Assembly: GCA_947504115.1 (NCBI GenBank) | Contig: CANNGH010000002.1 | Span: 372,001 to 436,000, forward strand | DNA length: 64,000 nucleotides | From: an uncultured Sedimentitalea sp. | GTDB taxonomy: Bacteria; Pseudomonadota; Alphaproteobacteria; Rhodobacterales; Rhodobacteraceae | Reading direction: 5' to 3' | Part shown: positions 1 through 8,475 of the stretch, piece after piece | How positions within the stretch are numbered: position 1 is the stretch's first letter | How the letters are laid out: each line of letters starts with the position of its first letter | Translations under genes and position numbers: made by a program | Notes under the pieces: generated by a model | Seen by the model: the letters and a program-made list of their open reading frames with translations, nothing else | Databases searched by the model: none | Told to the model about the DNA's origin: nothing

Positions 1-253
1 TGTCGAACGTGCCTTGCGCGGCATATGACAGCTCGCCTCCCTTCGGGGCCTGCGGATTCACATAGTCGAAATGCGCGAAACCCTCGGGATATTTCAGTTC
101 TCCGAACTCGGAAAATCCATGGCTCTTGATGATCTTTTCCTGCGCAAACGCGGCCGTCGCCGCGAATGCGACGAACAGCACCAAAAGCAGCGCGCCCGGA
201 TTCCGGCAGAACGAATGCGATCGGCCGCAGGCCGCAGGACGGTCAGGGAACAT
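1..253 (-). CDS. Peptide/microcin C-type ABC transporter substrate-binding protein, N-terminal part
   Basis: Only the first 84 codons are inside the window; the gene runs off the left edge. The start is the ATG at 253-251, with GGAGGA five to six bases upstream. The product opens with an Arg-containing n-region, then a hydrophobic stretch rich in Leu, Val and Ala ending AAFA before Gln-Glu, a typical Sec signal peptide. The mature start has the pattern SHGFSEFG, LKYP, HFDYVNP, APKGG, which is characteristic of family 5 extracellular binding proteins of the YejA type (oligopeptide or microcin C import). Transporter partners would lie to the left and are not visible. Family assignment is from these motifs only; the substrate is inference. 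Confidence 0.8.
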   Translation of the reverse strand, partial: MFPDRPAACGRSHSFCRNPGALLLVLFVAFAATAAFAQEKIIKSHGFSEFGELKYPEGFAHFDYVNPQAPKGGELSYAAQGTFD

Positions 254-364
254 CGAATATTTCCTCCGGTTGGCTGCACAATGCTGCGCCCATTTCTAGT
301 GCCGATGCAAGCCGATGGTCCAGCCCTCGCAGGGCAAGGTTGCGAATCCGTGAACGCGGCCGAG

Positions 365-387
365 CTTCTTTCTGGTTCGAAATACCC
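365..387. repeat. Copy 1 of a dispersed 23-bp intergenic motif
   Basis: The 23 bases here and at 26697-26719 differ at only two positions (consensus CTTCTTTCTGGTT, two variable bases, AAATACCC). Both copies lie outside genes. The 239-base gap 254-492 also contains a short hairpin of paired GGGGC/GCCCC around 395-412. Confidence 0.55.
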
Positions 388-440
388 TGGGGTTTGGGGC
401 AAAGCCCCAATCCGCGCCATCCGCCCGCGCTGTCCGGCAG

Positions 441-470
441 AAAAAAGGCCGCTGCCCGATGCAGCGGCCC
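441..470 (-). terminator. Rho-independent terminator of the cytochrome gene
   Basis: A 9-bp GC stem (447-455 with 461-469, loop 456-460) is followed on the minus strand by six T (441-446). It lies 23 bases past the stop codon of the minus-strand cytochrome gene. Confidence 0.85.
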
Positions 471-492
471 TCGCGTTTCCACAAGCCTTTGG

Positions 493-1728
493 TCAGTCGC
501 CGAGGCTGTCGAGATAGCCGATGACGTTGATCCGCTCCTCTTCCTTGCGCAGACCGGCGAAGCTCATCGAGGTTCCGGGAACCACATCGCGCGGCTTGGC
601 GAGATATGCGTCCAGACGTTCCGGCGTCCAGTCGCCGCCATATTCCTTCATGGCGTCGGTATAGTTGAACCCCTCCGCGCTTGCCACCGGACGCCCGACG
701 ACGCCGTAAAGATAGGGGCCGACGACGTTCTTGCCCTCTTCCAGCTTGTGGCAGGCAGCGCATTTCTTGAAGACTTTCTCGCCTTTTTCCACATCGGCAT
801 CGGCCAGCATGCCGCTTGCAGCTGCTGGGGTCGCCTCGGCGGCGGTCTCGTCTGCCGGGGCGTCCTCGGCCTCCAGCGCCGCCTGATCGTCCGCGCCGCC
901 TTCTTCTGCAGGCGCCGGTTCGTCGGCGGTGTCCTCGGCAGGCGTGTCCTCGGCAGGCGTGTCCTCGGCAGGTGCGTCCTGCGTCGCTGCGTCATCTTCC
1001 GTCGCCGTTTCGTCCTCGGTCGCCGTCACATCTTCGGCTGGCACCTCCTCGGTTGCGGCTTCGTCCTCAGTCGCTTGCGACTCCGTGGCGTCCTCTTCGG
1101 TCGCGCCTTCGTCGCTCGCCGCCGCGCTGTCATCCGTCGCGTCGTCGGCTGCGTCCTCTGCGGCCGGTTCCTCTTCGGCGGCGCCATCCGCCGCACCGTC
1201 GTCGGCCGCCGCCGCGATATCGTAGGGCTCGTCGGAATGGTCGTTCAGATAGGCGATCACGTCGACGCGGTCACCGACCTTGTTCAGGCCGGCGAAGCTC
1301 ATCGAGGTGCCGGGGACGACGGCGCTGGGCTTGGCCAGGAACTCGCTCAGTTCCTCGGGCGTCCATTCGCCGCCATGCGCCTTCATCGGATCGGAATAGC
1401 CGAATCCGTCAGCGGATGCGACCTCGCGCCCGACGACACCGTAGAGATACGGGCCGGTGCTGTTTTCACCCTTTTCCAGCTTGTGACAGGCGGCGCATTT
1501 CTTGAAAACACGCGCTCCGCTGTCGGGATCGGCATCGGCCATCAACTGGGCAAAGGACACTTCCTCTTCCTCGTCGGCGCCCTCTTCCTCGTCGGTTTCA
1601 ATCACATAGGCGGCCTCGCCGTGGCTTTCGACATGATAGAGCGCTTCCGCTGCCCATTGGCCCAGAAGAAACACCAGCAAGGCGCCGATCAGGCCGCCAG
1701 CCGCTTTGGTCAAGGTCATCGTATCCAT
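493..1728 (-). CDS. cycY: Membrane-anchored two-heme cytochrome c, cytochrome cy type
   Basis: The protein has 411 residues and starts at the ATG at 1728, where the N-terminus aligns with cytochrome cy (DTMT.TKAAG). Residues 8-30 form an uncleaved membrane anchor, followed by an acidic stretch. Two class I cytochrome c domains follow, at about 65-175 and 310-411. Each has CAACH for covalent heme (Cys78/Cys81/His82 and Cys323/Cys326/His327), a GPYLYGVVGR segment, and TSMSFAGL supplying the Met ligand. Between them is an acidic Ala/Glu/Asp/Thr-rich linker of about 130 residues with PAEDT and ATEDE repeats. Known cytochrome cy carries one heme domain and passes electrons from the bc1 complex to cbb3 oxidase or reaction centre in the periplasm. 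Here the domain appears duplicated. The pair cycY/pheA is divergent. Confidence 0.88.
   Translation of the reverse strand: MDTMTLTKAAGGLIGALLVFLLGQWAAEALYHVESHGEAAYVIETDEEEGADEEEEVSFAQLMADADPDSGARVFKKCAACHKLEKGENSTGPYLYGVVGREVASADGFGYSDPMKAHGGEWTPEELSEFLAKPSAVVPGTSMSFAGLNKVGDRVDVIAYLNDHSDEPYDIAAAADDGAADGAAEEEPAAEDAADDATDDSAAASDEGATEEDATESQATEDEAATEEVPAEDVTATEDETATEDDAATQDAPAEDTPAEDTPAEDTADEPAPAEEGGADDQAALEAEDAPADETAAEATPAAASGMLADADVEKGEKVFKKCAACHKLEEGKNVVGPYLYGVVGRPVASAEGFNYTDAMKEYGGDWTPERLDAYLAKPRDVVPGTSMSFAGLRKEEERINVIGYLDSLGD
931..975. repeat. 15-bp tandem repeat inside the cytochrome linker
   Basis: Three head-to-tail units of 15 bases at 931-945, 946-960 and 961-975. The first two are identical and the third differs at two bases. 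On the minus strand they encode repeated Pro-Ala-Glu-Asp-Thr. Such repeats can change copy number by slippage without breaking the frame. Confidence 0.8.
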
Positions 1729-1847
1729 GAGGTCGCGTGTCCATTTGATCTGTTTCGGGCGCTGTCTAAGCCTTCCCCTCGTCTTAGGCAAGGTATAGAC
1801 CGCGCCTTCAGAGCGCTGAAATTCATCCTGTTGCACGGAATCCGACC

Positions 1848-2681
1848 ATGACCAACCGCATCGCCTTTCAGGGAGAGCCCGGCGCCTACAGCCATCAGGC
1901 CTGCCGCAACGCCCGCCCCGACATGGACGCGCTGCCCTGCCGCACCTTCGAGGATGCCATCGACGCCGTGAAATCCGGACAGGCGGATCTGGCGATGCTG
2001 CCGGTGGAAAATTCGACCTATGGCAGGGTCGCCGATATCCACACGCTGCTGCCGCAATCGGGGCTGCATATCGTGGACGAGTCATTTCTGCGGGTGCATA
2101 TCAACCTTCTTGGCGTGCCAGGCGCACCTTTAAGCGGCATCACCCACGCAATGAGCCACACGGTTCTGCTGGGCCAGTGCAAAAGTTTTCTCTCGCGCCA
2201 CGGCATTCACCGCATCATCGGCGCCGACACCGCCGGATCGGCGCAGCAGGTCTCGCGCAAGGGCGATGCGACACTGGCGGCGCTGGCCAGTCCACTCGCC
2301 GGTGAGATCTATGGGCTGGAGGTTCTGGCCGAACATATCGAGGACAATTCCAACAACACCACGCGGTTTCTGGTCATGTCGCCCAGCGCCGATACGTCGC
2401 GGCGCGGCGCGCACGGGATGATCACCAGCTTCGTCTTCGAGGTGCGCAACATCCCGGCCGCGCTTTACAAGGCGATGGGCGGATTCGCGACCAACGGCGT
2501 CAACATGACCAAGCTGGAAAGCTACATGGTGGGCGGATCGTTCACGGCCACGCAATTCTATGCCGATATCGAGGGCCATCCCGACGACGAGAACGTGCAA
2601 CTGGCGATGGACGAGCTGGATTACTTCACCACGAATATCGAAATCCTGGGAGTCTATCCGGCGGATGCAGGCCGGTTCTGA
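1848..2681 (+). CDS. pheA: Prephenate dehydratase
   Basis: A 277-residue monofunctional prephenate dehydratase that converts prephenate to phenylpyruvate in phenylalanine synthesis, in the cytosol. The catalytic domain (1-180) begins IAFQGEPGAYSH, has the PVENST motif at 52-57, and the catalytic TTRF motif at 171-174 (Thr-Arg-Phe). A C-terminal ACT domain (about 192-270) should bind phenylalanine for feedback inhibition; where the E. coli enzyme has ESRP this one reads ESYM (224-227). There is no fused chorismate mutase, the usual state in this group. It is divergent from cycY, with a 119-base shared upstream region, and convergent with the SRPBCC gene only 6 bases beyond its stop. Confidence 0.96.
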   Translation: MTNRIAFQGEPGAYSHQACRNARPDMDALPCRTFEDAIDAVKSGQADLAMLPVENSTYGRVADIHTLLPQSGLHIVDESFLRVHINLLGVPGAPLSGITHAMSHTVLLGQCKSFLSRHGIHRIIGADTAGSAQQVSRKGDATLAALASPLAGEIYGLEVLAEHIEDNSNNTTRFLVMSPSADTSRRGAHGMITSFVFEVRNIPAALYKAMGGFATNGVNMTKLESYMVGGSFTATQFYADIEGHPDDENVQLAMDELDYFTTNIEILGVYPADAGRF

Positions 2682-2687
2682 GCCAAT

Positions 2688-3155
2688 TCACGCGATACGC
2701 CCCGAGCGATCTTCCATGCCCCTGGCGTATTGCGCCACCTTCAGCTTGAACCGTTTGCTCAAGCTGCCCTTGGCCAGCTTCAGCGATTGCAGGAAAACCC
2801 TTGCCGACAGCGTGGTGGGGGCGAGATTCAACGATACCGCCACCCGCGTCCTCCGCCGTGACAGCGCCAGAAGGTCGATCTGCATCGTGGCGTCGATGCC
2901 GTCGGTCTTCGACACCACGCACAGGCCGGTGCGCGGATCGCATGCGATCAGATCGAGGCGCGCGTCGCGGTCCCGGCCCCGCAGCCGAAAGCGCACATCC
3001 CAGGCCAGTCCGATACCGACCGGTCCCGCGGGATCGACGCGCTGCACCTCGATCCCGCGGCGCATGGCCGATCTTTCGTAGGTCTCGAATTCGGACAGCG
3101 CGGCAAAGACCTGCTCGATGGGGGCGTCGATATCTTCTTTGCTGGAAAACTTCAT
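2688..3155 (-). CDS. SRPBCC-family (START-like) protein
   Basis: A 155-residue protein beginning MKFSSKEDIDAPIEQVFAAL, the usual N-terminus of SRPBCC/polyketide-cyclase-like folds, which bind hydrophobic ligands in a deep cavity. The middle reads as alternating beta strands and the C-terminus as a long helix rich in Lys. No signal peptide or catalytic motif is visible. I chose the ATG at 3155 because it starts the fold exactly; the ribosome site is weak. It sits 40 bases beyond the stop of the minus-strand nudC gene, so it may be cotranscribed with it. The ligand is unknown. Confidence 0.8.
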   Translation of the reverse strand: MKFSSKEDIDAPIEQVFAALSEFETYERSAMRRGIEVQRVDPAGPVGIGLAWDVRFRLRGRDRDARLDLIACDPRTGLCVVSKTDGIDATMQIDLLALSRRRTRVAVSLNLAPTTLSARVFLQSLKLAKGSLSKRFKLKVAQYARGMEDRSGRIA

Positions 3156-3195
3156 GCTTTCGTCCAAGGTCGTTCCGGGCCGCCGCAATCTGGTC

Positions 3196-4179
3196 CTAAT
3201 CCAATCTGTCCGCAAGCCAGTTCTGCAGCAGGAAATGGGCAATCGCCCCCTTGCGCGCGGGTTTGATATCCGGGTGATCGCCAGCGAATATCTGCATCAT
3301 GTCGTCGCGGCTGACCCACATCGCGTGGTCGATCTCGCCGGGGTCGATGGTGATCTCGCGGGCCAGCGCCTCGCCGTAGCAGCCGAACATCAGCGATGCG
3401 GGAAACGGCCACGGCTGGCTGGCCAGATAGCCGACACGGCCCACGGGAATCGACGTTTCCTCCATCACTTCACGGCGCACCGCCGCCTCCAGCGTTTCGC
3501 CGGGTTCGACGAAACCGGCAAGCAGCGAATACATGCCCTCGGGCCAGCCGGGACTGCGCCCCATCAGAACCGAGTTGCCATGCGTGATCAGCATGATCAC
3601 CACCGGATCGGTGCGCGGAAAATGGTGCCCGCCGCAGGAAGGACACGATCGCTGCCATCCGGCATGGGTGATGTCGCTGGACGCGCCGCATCGCGCACAG
3701 AACCGGTGGGTGTCGTGCCAGCCGATCACCGCCTTGGCTCCTGCCGCCAGTTCAGCGTCGCGCGGCGTCAGCCGGGCCATCAGGCGGCGCAGTTCGGCAA
3801 AGACGTGGTCATCGGGCAGCGCCGGATGCGCCTGTTCGGTGCGGTCGAGAAACTGGCCCAGCGCGTCCTGGTCCAGCCCCTCCGGCTCCCACCCGGAAAT
3901 GTCATGGGCAAAGATCGGCGCGCCGGTTTCCTCCAGCCCCAGCAGGATCGGGCGGTCGATGATGCCGCCATGCCCGAAGGTCAGGACCGGGTGGTCCAGC
4001 GGCACCAGCGCCAGGCGGTCGCGCGCATCGCCCCTGACCAGCGGCTTGCCGCGCCAGAGCAGAACGCACAGCGCGTCCGAACGGCGCCGCAACCGGGCCA
4101 GCGCCTCGGGATCGGTGCGCAGATGCGCCGCGCGGTCCAGACCGGACCCGCCGAATGTCACCCGTTCGGCATCTTTCAT
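3196..4179 (-). CDS. nudC: NAD(+) diphosphatase / NAD-capped RNA decapping Nudix hydrolase
   Basis: A 327-residue NudC. It hydrolyses NADH to NMNH and AMP and, as known for the family, removes NAD caps from RNA. Four cysteines (161, 164, 179, 182) form the zinc ribbon. The Nudix box lies at 222-244 (G-x5-E-x7-REVMEE-T). The family signature SQPWPFP is at 254-260 and distinguishes NudC from other Nudix enzymes. The N-terminal domain (1-150) is the usual structural half. The start ATG at 4179 is preceded by a G-rich ribosome site. It is divergent from the nucleotidase gene across a 244-base region that has no other gene. Confidence 0.95.
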   Translation of the reverse strand: MKDAERVTFGGSGLDRAAHLRTDPEALARLRRRSDALCVLLWRGKPLVRGDARDRLALVPLDHPVLTFGHGGIIDRPILLGLEETGAPIFAHDISGWEPEGLDQDALGQFLDRTEQAHPALPDDHVFAELRRLMARLTPRDAELAAGAKAVIGWHDTHRFCARCGASSDITHAGWQRSCPSCGGHHFPRTDPVVIMLITHGNSVLMGRSPGWPEGMYSLLAGFVEPGETLEAAVRREVMEETSIPVGRVGYLASQPWPFPASLMFGCYGEALAREITIDPGEIDHAMWVSRDDMMQIFAGDHPDIKPARKGAIAHFLLQNWLADRLD

Positions 4180-4423
4180 CGCACGCCCCCGTCCATGCTG
4201 CGCTCGGGCCCGCAATGCCACGCCGCATCCCCGCCTGCAAACCCTTCGCCGGCCTTTCCCCGTGCAAAAGCGCCACAGGCCGCACAACTTCGGGCCGATC
4301 CGCGGTTGCAAACACAACCGGTATATGTGCTTCTTGCGATCAACGGGCCGCTCAAGGGTCCGATGCGCGGCAGGGGTGCGGAATGGCGCAGAACGGACGT
4401 GCCGCCTGCATGGCGGGGCTTCA

Positions 4424-6310
4424 ATGACATCCGGTGGCCCGGGTCGGCGGGCGCGTGTGCGGATTCTGGCAACGTCGGATCTGCACATGGCGCTGACCAG
4501 CCATGATTTCCACCGAGACAGGGCGAACCCTGCCATCGGGCTGACCCGCACCGCCAGCCTGATCGCCACGGCCCGCGATGAGGCCGCGCGGAAAGGAGCG
4601 CTGACCCTGCTCTTTGACAATGGCGACGGCATGCAGGGAACCCCGCTGGGCGATCTGGCGGCGGACCGGCCCGATCGTGCCCATCCGCTGATGCGGGCCT
4701 TCGCCCACCTGCGCTATGACGCGCTGGGGCTGGGAAACCATGATTTCAACCACGGTCCGCATGCTCTCGACGCGGCGTTGCACGCTGCCCCCTGCCCGGT
4801 GGTCTGCTCGAACCTGCACCGGACAGATGGCGCGGCGACGGCCTTCGCGCCGTTCGCGATTCTCGAACGGATGGTCAGGACGGATGATGGAGAACACGCG
4901 ATCCGTATCGGAGTGCTGTCCGTTCTGCCGCCCCAGACCGTGACATGGGACGCCCATCTGCTGCACGGCACATTCCGGGCCGAAGACATCGTCGAAAGCG
5001 CCCGCGATCTGGTGCCGCAGTTGCGCGTGGCGGGGTGTGATCTGGTCGTGGCCCTGTCGCATTCGGGACTGGCGGGCGCCGAGGCCGAACCGGGTATCGA
5101 GAACGCCACGGTCCCGCTGGCCGGGATCGACGGGATCGACGCGGTGATTGCCGGGCATACGCATCTGCATCTGCCGGGCCCGGCCCATGCGGGGCTGGAC
5201 CATGTCGATGCCCAAACCGGCAGCATCCACGGCAAACCGGCCGTGATGCCGGGATCGGCCGGTTCGCATCTGGGAGTGATCGACCTCGATCTGTCGAGAT
5301 CGACCAAAGGGCGATGGGCGATCTCGGGGTTCCGCAGCACCTTGCGCCCGATCGCGCGGCGCGACGGCACAGGGCGCGCGGTCCCGCTGGTGGATGAGGA
5401 TCCGGCGCTGTTGGCCTTGCTGGCCGGGGATGTGGCGCAAACACGGGCGATGCTGGAGCGACCGGTCGGCCACAGCCCGGTGCCGCTGCACAGCTATTTC
5501 ACGTTCTTCGCCCCGGATCGCGGCCTTGCCCTGATGGCGGCGGCGCAGGCGGCGGCCCTGCGCCCGCTGATCGCCGGCACCGCGGCGGCCGATCTTCCAA
5601 TGTTGTCGGCGACATCACCGGGGCGGTTCGGCGGGCGCGCGGGTCCGGAGAATTACACCGACATCGCCGCCGGCCCGCTGACCATGCGCCATCTGGCGGC
5701 GCTGCATCCTTTTCCCAACGATCTCTGCGCAGTGGTCGTGAGCGGGGCGCAAGTGCTGGACTGGCTGGAGATGTCGGCCTGCCTTTTCCGGCAGATCGTT
5801 CCGGGCGAGGTGGCCGCGCCGCTGCTGGACCCGGCGATACCGGGGCATGATTTCGACATCCTGCATGGGCTGAGCTGGCGGATCGACCTGGCCGCGCCGC
5901 CGCGGTTCCACCCCGACGGCACCTTGCGCAATCCCGGCAGCCGTCGCATCCGCGATGCAAGCTGGCAGGGAGGTGCGGTGACCGCGGATCAGCGGTTTGT
6001 CGTGGCGCTGAACAGCTATCGCGCCAGTGGCGGCGGGCATGTCGCCGCCTTGCGCGGGGCAAGCGTGCTCGACCTGCCGCGTCGCCGGACGATCCGCTCG
6101 GCGCTTTGCGATTACCTGACGAACGCATTGCCGCGCGAGACCGACCTGGAACCCCCCCCCGACCGGGATTTCGTGTCGATGCCCGGCAGCAGCGTGCGCG
6201 TCTCCACCGGTCCCGGTGCGCTGATCCATATCGAAGAGCTGGCGCGGCGTGGCGTCACGGTCGGCGGGCGCGATGAAAACGGCTTTGTCCAACTGGTCCT
6301 GCCATTGTGA
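4424..6310 (+). CDS. CpdB-like 2',3'-cyclic-nucleotide phosphodiesterase / 5'-nucleotidase
   Basis: A 628-residue protein with an N-terminal calcineurin-like phosphoesterase domain and a C-terminal 5'-nucleotidase domain. Metal-binding motifs are TSDLHM (17-22), DNGDG (65-69), GNHDFNHG (104-111) and AGHTHLHL. The C-terminal half has PENYTDIAAG and the nucleotide-stacking region. E. coli CpdB releases nucleosides from 2',3'-cyclic nucleotides in the periplasm. Here the start ATG at 4424 is followed directly by the domain and no signal peptide is visible, so the protein may be cytosolic or exported differently. The frame is open far upstream, but nothing there looks coding. Next to it is the SRP RNA gene. 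Confidence 0.85.
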   Translation: MTSGGPGRRARVRILATSDLHMALTSHDFHRDRANPAIGLTRTASLIATARDEAARKGALTLLFDNGDGMQGTPLGDLAADRPDRAHPLMRAFAHLRYDALGLGNHDFNHGPHALDAALHAAPCPVVCSNLHRTDGAATAFAPFAILERMVRTDDGEHAIRIGVLSVLPPQTVTWDAHLLHGTFRAEDIVESARDLVPQLRVAGCDLVVALSHSGLAGAEAEPGIENATVPLAGIDGIDAVIAGHTHLHLPGPAHAGLDHVDAQTGSIHGKPAVMPGSAGSHLGVIDLDLSRSTKGRWAISGFRSTLRPIARRDGTGRAVPLVDEDPALLALLAGDVAQTRAMLERPVGHSPVPLHSYFTFFAPDRGLALMAAAQAAALRPLIAGTAAADLPMLSATSPGRFGGRAGPENYTDIAAGPLTMRHLAALHPFPNDLCAVVVSGAQVLDWLEMSACLFRQIVPGEVAAPLLDPAIPGHDFDILHGLSWRIDLAAPPRFHPDGTLRNPGSRRIRDASWQGGAVTADQRFVVALNSYRASGGGHVAALRGASVLDLPRRRTIRSALCDYLTNALPRETDLEPPPDRDFVSMPGSSVRVSTGPGALIHIEELARRGVTVGGRDENGFVQLVLPL

Positions 6311-6364
6311 AACGGTTGGCGACAACGGTTGCGAATCCGGTTTTCATTGCCTATATCAAGGATC

Positions 6365-6458
6365 GAGAGGTTGGCGCGGGCAGGCGCCTCGCCAACCCGG
6401 TCAGATCCGGAAGGAAGCAGCCGTAACGAGCCCCGCTTGGGTCGTTGTCCAACCTCTC
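6365..6458 (+). ncRNA. ffs: Signal recognition particle RNA (small 4.5S type)
   Basis: The conserved SRP core GGTCAGATCCGGAAGGAAGC lies at 6399-6418, in the apical hairpin that binds Ffh. The ends are GAGAGGTTGG (6365-6374) and CCAACCTCTC (6449-6458), a perfect 10-bp closing stem. The length of about 94 bases matches the bacterial hairpin-type SRP RNA. It lies in its own intergenic space 54 bases beyond the nucleotidase stop. Confidence 0.95.
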
Positions 6459-6849
6459 ACCTTTGCCACCCCTATCCATTTGACATCGAACAGCGTGACA
6501 GTGGTGAATCCCGGCTTGCGATTGACGAGCCATCGAGGTCTGGACCACGACAAACGCAGTGGCGAGTCTGTCCGCCATGCGCGCAACGATCACACCGGCG
6601 CGCCCGACTTGAAAAGCACTCGACCCGCCTTCCGGCGAGGCCCGCACGGACCCGGGGGAATCGTCGCTCAGCCATAACGGGAATGCGATGCTGGCAGGTT
6701 TCGTCAGCTTTCCACATCCTTGCGCCCGGCCCACCGGGTCACGCCTTCAAGTCGCGATCGCATTGCGCTAGGTACGGCTCCGAACCGGTCGTGCTGGGCG
6801 CAATGGCGATCCGCAAGTTGCAGGCCGGGCGACAGTTGGAGCGGCCGAT
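6459..6849. other. Gene-free stretch between SRP RNA and the exo cluster
   Basis: About 390 bases. I see no ORF with coding character, no tRNA and no clear terminator. It must hold the promoter for the flippase gene, but I cannot place it. Confidence 0.5.
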
Positions 6850-8346
6850 ATGTCGAACGAAAGGCTTTTCGATCCGGCCGAGGGCTCCTTGCGGACATCC
6901 GTCGGGCGCGGTGCGTTCGCGATCGCGGTTTCGCAGGGCGTGCAGGTGGCCACGCAGTTCGTGTCGGTCCTCGTGCTCTCGCGTCTTCTGGCACCGTCGG
7001 ATTTCGGCCTCGTGGCGATGTGCGCGCCGATCATCGCGCTGCTTGGCATGTTGCAGAATTTCGGTCTGGTCCAGGCGACCGTCCAGAAAAAGGACCTGAC
7101 GGTTCGGGACGTGAACTTTTTGTTCTGGATCAACCTGTCTTTCAGCGCGGCGCTGGCGCTTGTGCTGCTGGCGCTGTCGCCGCTTATCGCGCTGTTCTAC
7201 GGTGAACCGCGGGTCGGTCCGCTGATTGCCGCGATGTCCTCGACGATCGTGATATCGGGCTTGGGCGCACAGCACGGCGCGATTCTCAACCGCCGGATGC
7301 AATTCGGACGAATCGCGTTCTTGACGGTCGTGGGCGCGATCACGACACTGGCGGTGGCGGTCGGCTGGGCGCTGGTCAGCCCGTCGTATTGGGCGCTGTT
7401 CGCTGGAACGCTGGCCGGAGCGACGTTTGCGACGCTACTGACGTGGCTCTTTTCGGGCTGGTGGCCCGGCATGCCCCGACGCGCGCACGACATGCGCGGA
7501 CTGCTGGGTTTCGGGGCCGGCATCACCGGATTCAACCTGACGAATTTTCTCGCGCGCAATCTCGACCACATCATGATCGGCAGGGTCTGGGGCAGTGTCG
7601 AGCTGGGTTTCTACGACCGGGCCTACAAGTTGCTGCTGCTGCCATTGCGGCAGGTTTCAGACCCCTTGGCACGGGTGATGATCCCTGCCCTTTCGCGCAT
7701 GCTGGATGAACCTCACCGCTATCGGCATGCCTATCTCAGGGTGCTGAACCTGTCGCTGCTCCTGATCCTGCCGGGCGTTGCCTGGGCCACGGCGACGGCG
7801 GATCGTCTGATTCCCTTCGTGATGGGAGAACAATGGCACCAAAGCGCGCCGATCTTCATGGCGCTGGGATTCGCAGGGCTGATGCAGCCGCTGAACAATC
7901 CGACAGGCTGGCTGTTCATCAGTCAGGCCCGCACCACGGATTACATGATCTGGGGTTTCGTGACAGCCGGCATTTCGATCATCGCCTTCGCCGGCGGACT
8001 CTACTGGGGCGCGCTGGGCGTCGCCATCGCCTATGCAATCAGCGAATACATCAAGACGGTGCCGCTGTGGTATTACGTGTCGCGGCGCGGTCCGGTCAGG
8101 TGGAGAGAGATCCTGCAAGCCTGCGGGCCGCTCATGCTGGCGGCGCATGTCAGCCTCGCCGGCGTCTGGTTGCTGCGCGACCAATTCAGCGACTCGACAC
8201 CCGTCATGCTGGCAACCAACCTGATGCTTTCGTATGGAGTGTTCCTGTTCGTGGTCGCGGCCTTCGAGACGGGACGCGCGACATTGCGTGAGGCGATTGA
8301 TCTTGTGAAAGGGCAATTGCTCAAGGTTCGCGTGAGCCGAACCTGA
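6850..8346 (+). CDS. Polysaccharide flippase (Wzx/ExoT-like, MOP superfamily)
   Basis: A 498-residue integral membrane protein with about 12-14 hydrophobic segments. The N-terminus has the typical oligosaccharide flippase pattern (GRGAFAIAVSQGVQVATQFV, then LSRLLAPSDFGLVAM). The middle carries NFLARNLDHIMIGRVWG and LGFYDRAYKLLLLPL, as in the RfbX/TuaB/ExoT group. It is expected to flip undecaprenyl-linked repeat units across the inner membrane for the polymerase ExoQ. It is the first gene of the exopolysaccharide region and is convergent with the GT4 gene across a 129-base gap that shows no clear terminator. Substrate specificity is inferred from context. Confidence 0.88.
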   Translation: MSNERLFDPAEGSLRTSVGRGAFAIAVSQGVQVATQFVSVLVLSRLLAPSDFGLVAMCAPIIALLGMLQNFGLVQATVQKKDLTVRDVNFLFWINLSFSAALALVLLALSPLIALFYGEPRVGPLIAAMSSTIVISGLGAQHGAILNRRMQFGRIAFLTVVGAITTLAVAVGWALVSPSYWALFAGTLAGATFATLLTWLFSGWWPGMPRRAHDMRGLLGFGAGITGFNLTNFLARNLDHIMIGRVWGSVELGFYDRAYKLLLLPLRQVSDPLARVMIPALSRMLDEPHRYRHAYLRVLNLSLLLILPGVAWATATADRLIPFVMGEQWHQSAPIFMALGFAGLMQPLNNPTGWLFISQARTTDYMIWGFVTAGISIIAFAGGLYWGALGVAIAYAISEYIKTVPLWYYVSRRGPVRWREILQACGPLMLAAHVSLAGVWLLRDQFSDSTPVMLATNLMLSYGVFLFVVAAFETGRATLREAIDLVKGQLLKVRVSRT

Positions 8347-8475
8347 TCCCAACCTCTTTCTTTCAACGACAACTGATTCACGCAGCATGCAATTTCGAAG
8401 CTGGATGATGGCGGCGGAGTTCGTTTCCCGGCGCGGCTCAGGCAAATCGTGAATGATGTGGCAAGGATGCCCGTA

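Noticed and set aside
931-975. Possible CRISPR-like array
   Set aside because: Repeats are 15 bases, directly adjacent with no spacers, and lie in frame inside a coding linker.
929-1225. Ser/Ala/Val-rich ORF opposite the cytochrome linker
   Set aside because: It is the antisense of the repeated Ala/Glu/Asp codons; low complexity, no ribosome site, inside a well supported gene.
3533-4423. Upstream extension of the nucleotidase frame
   Set aside because: It runs antisense to nudC; the residues are not protein-like and the domain begins right after the ATG at 4424.
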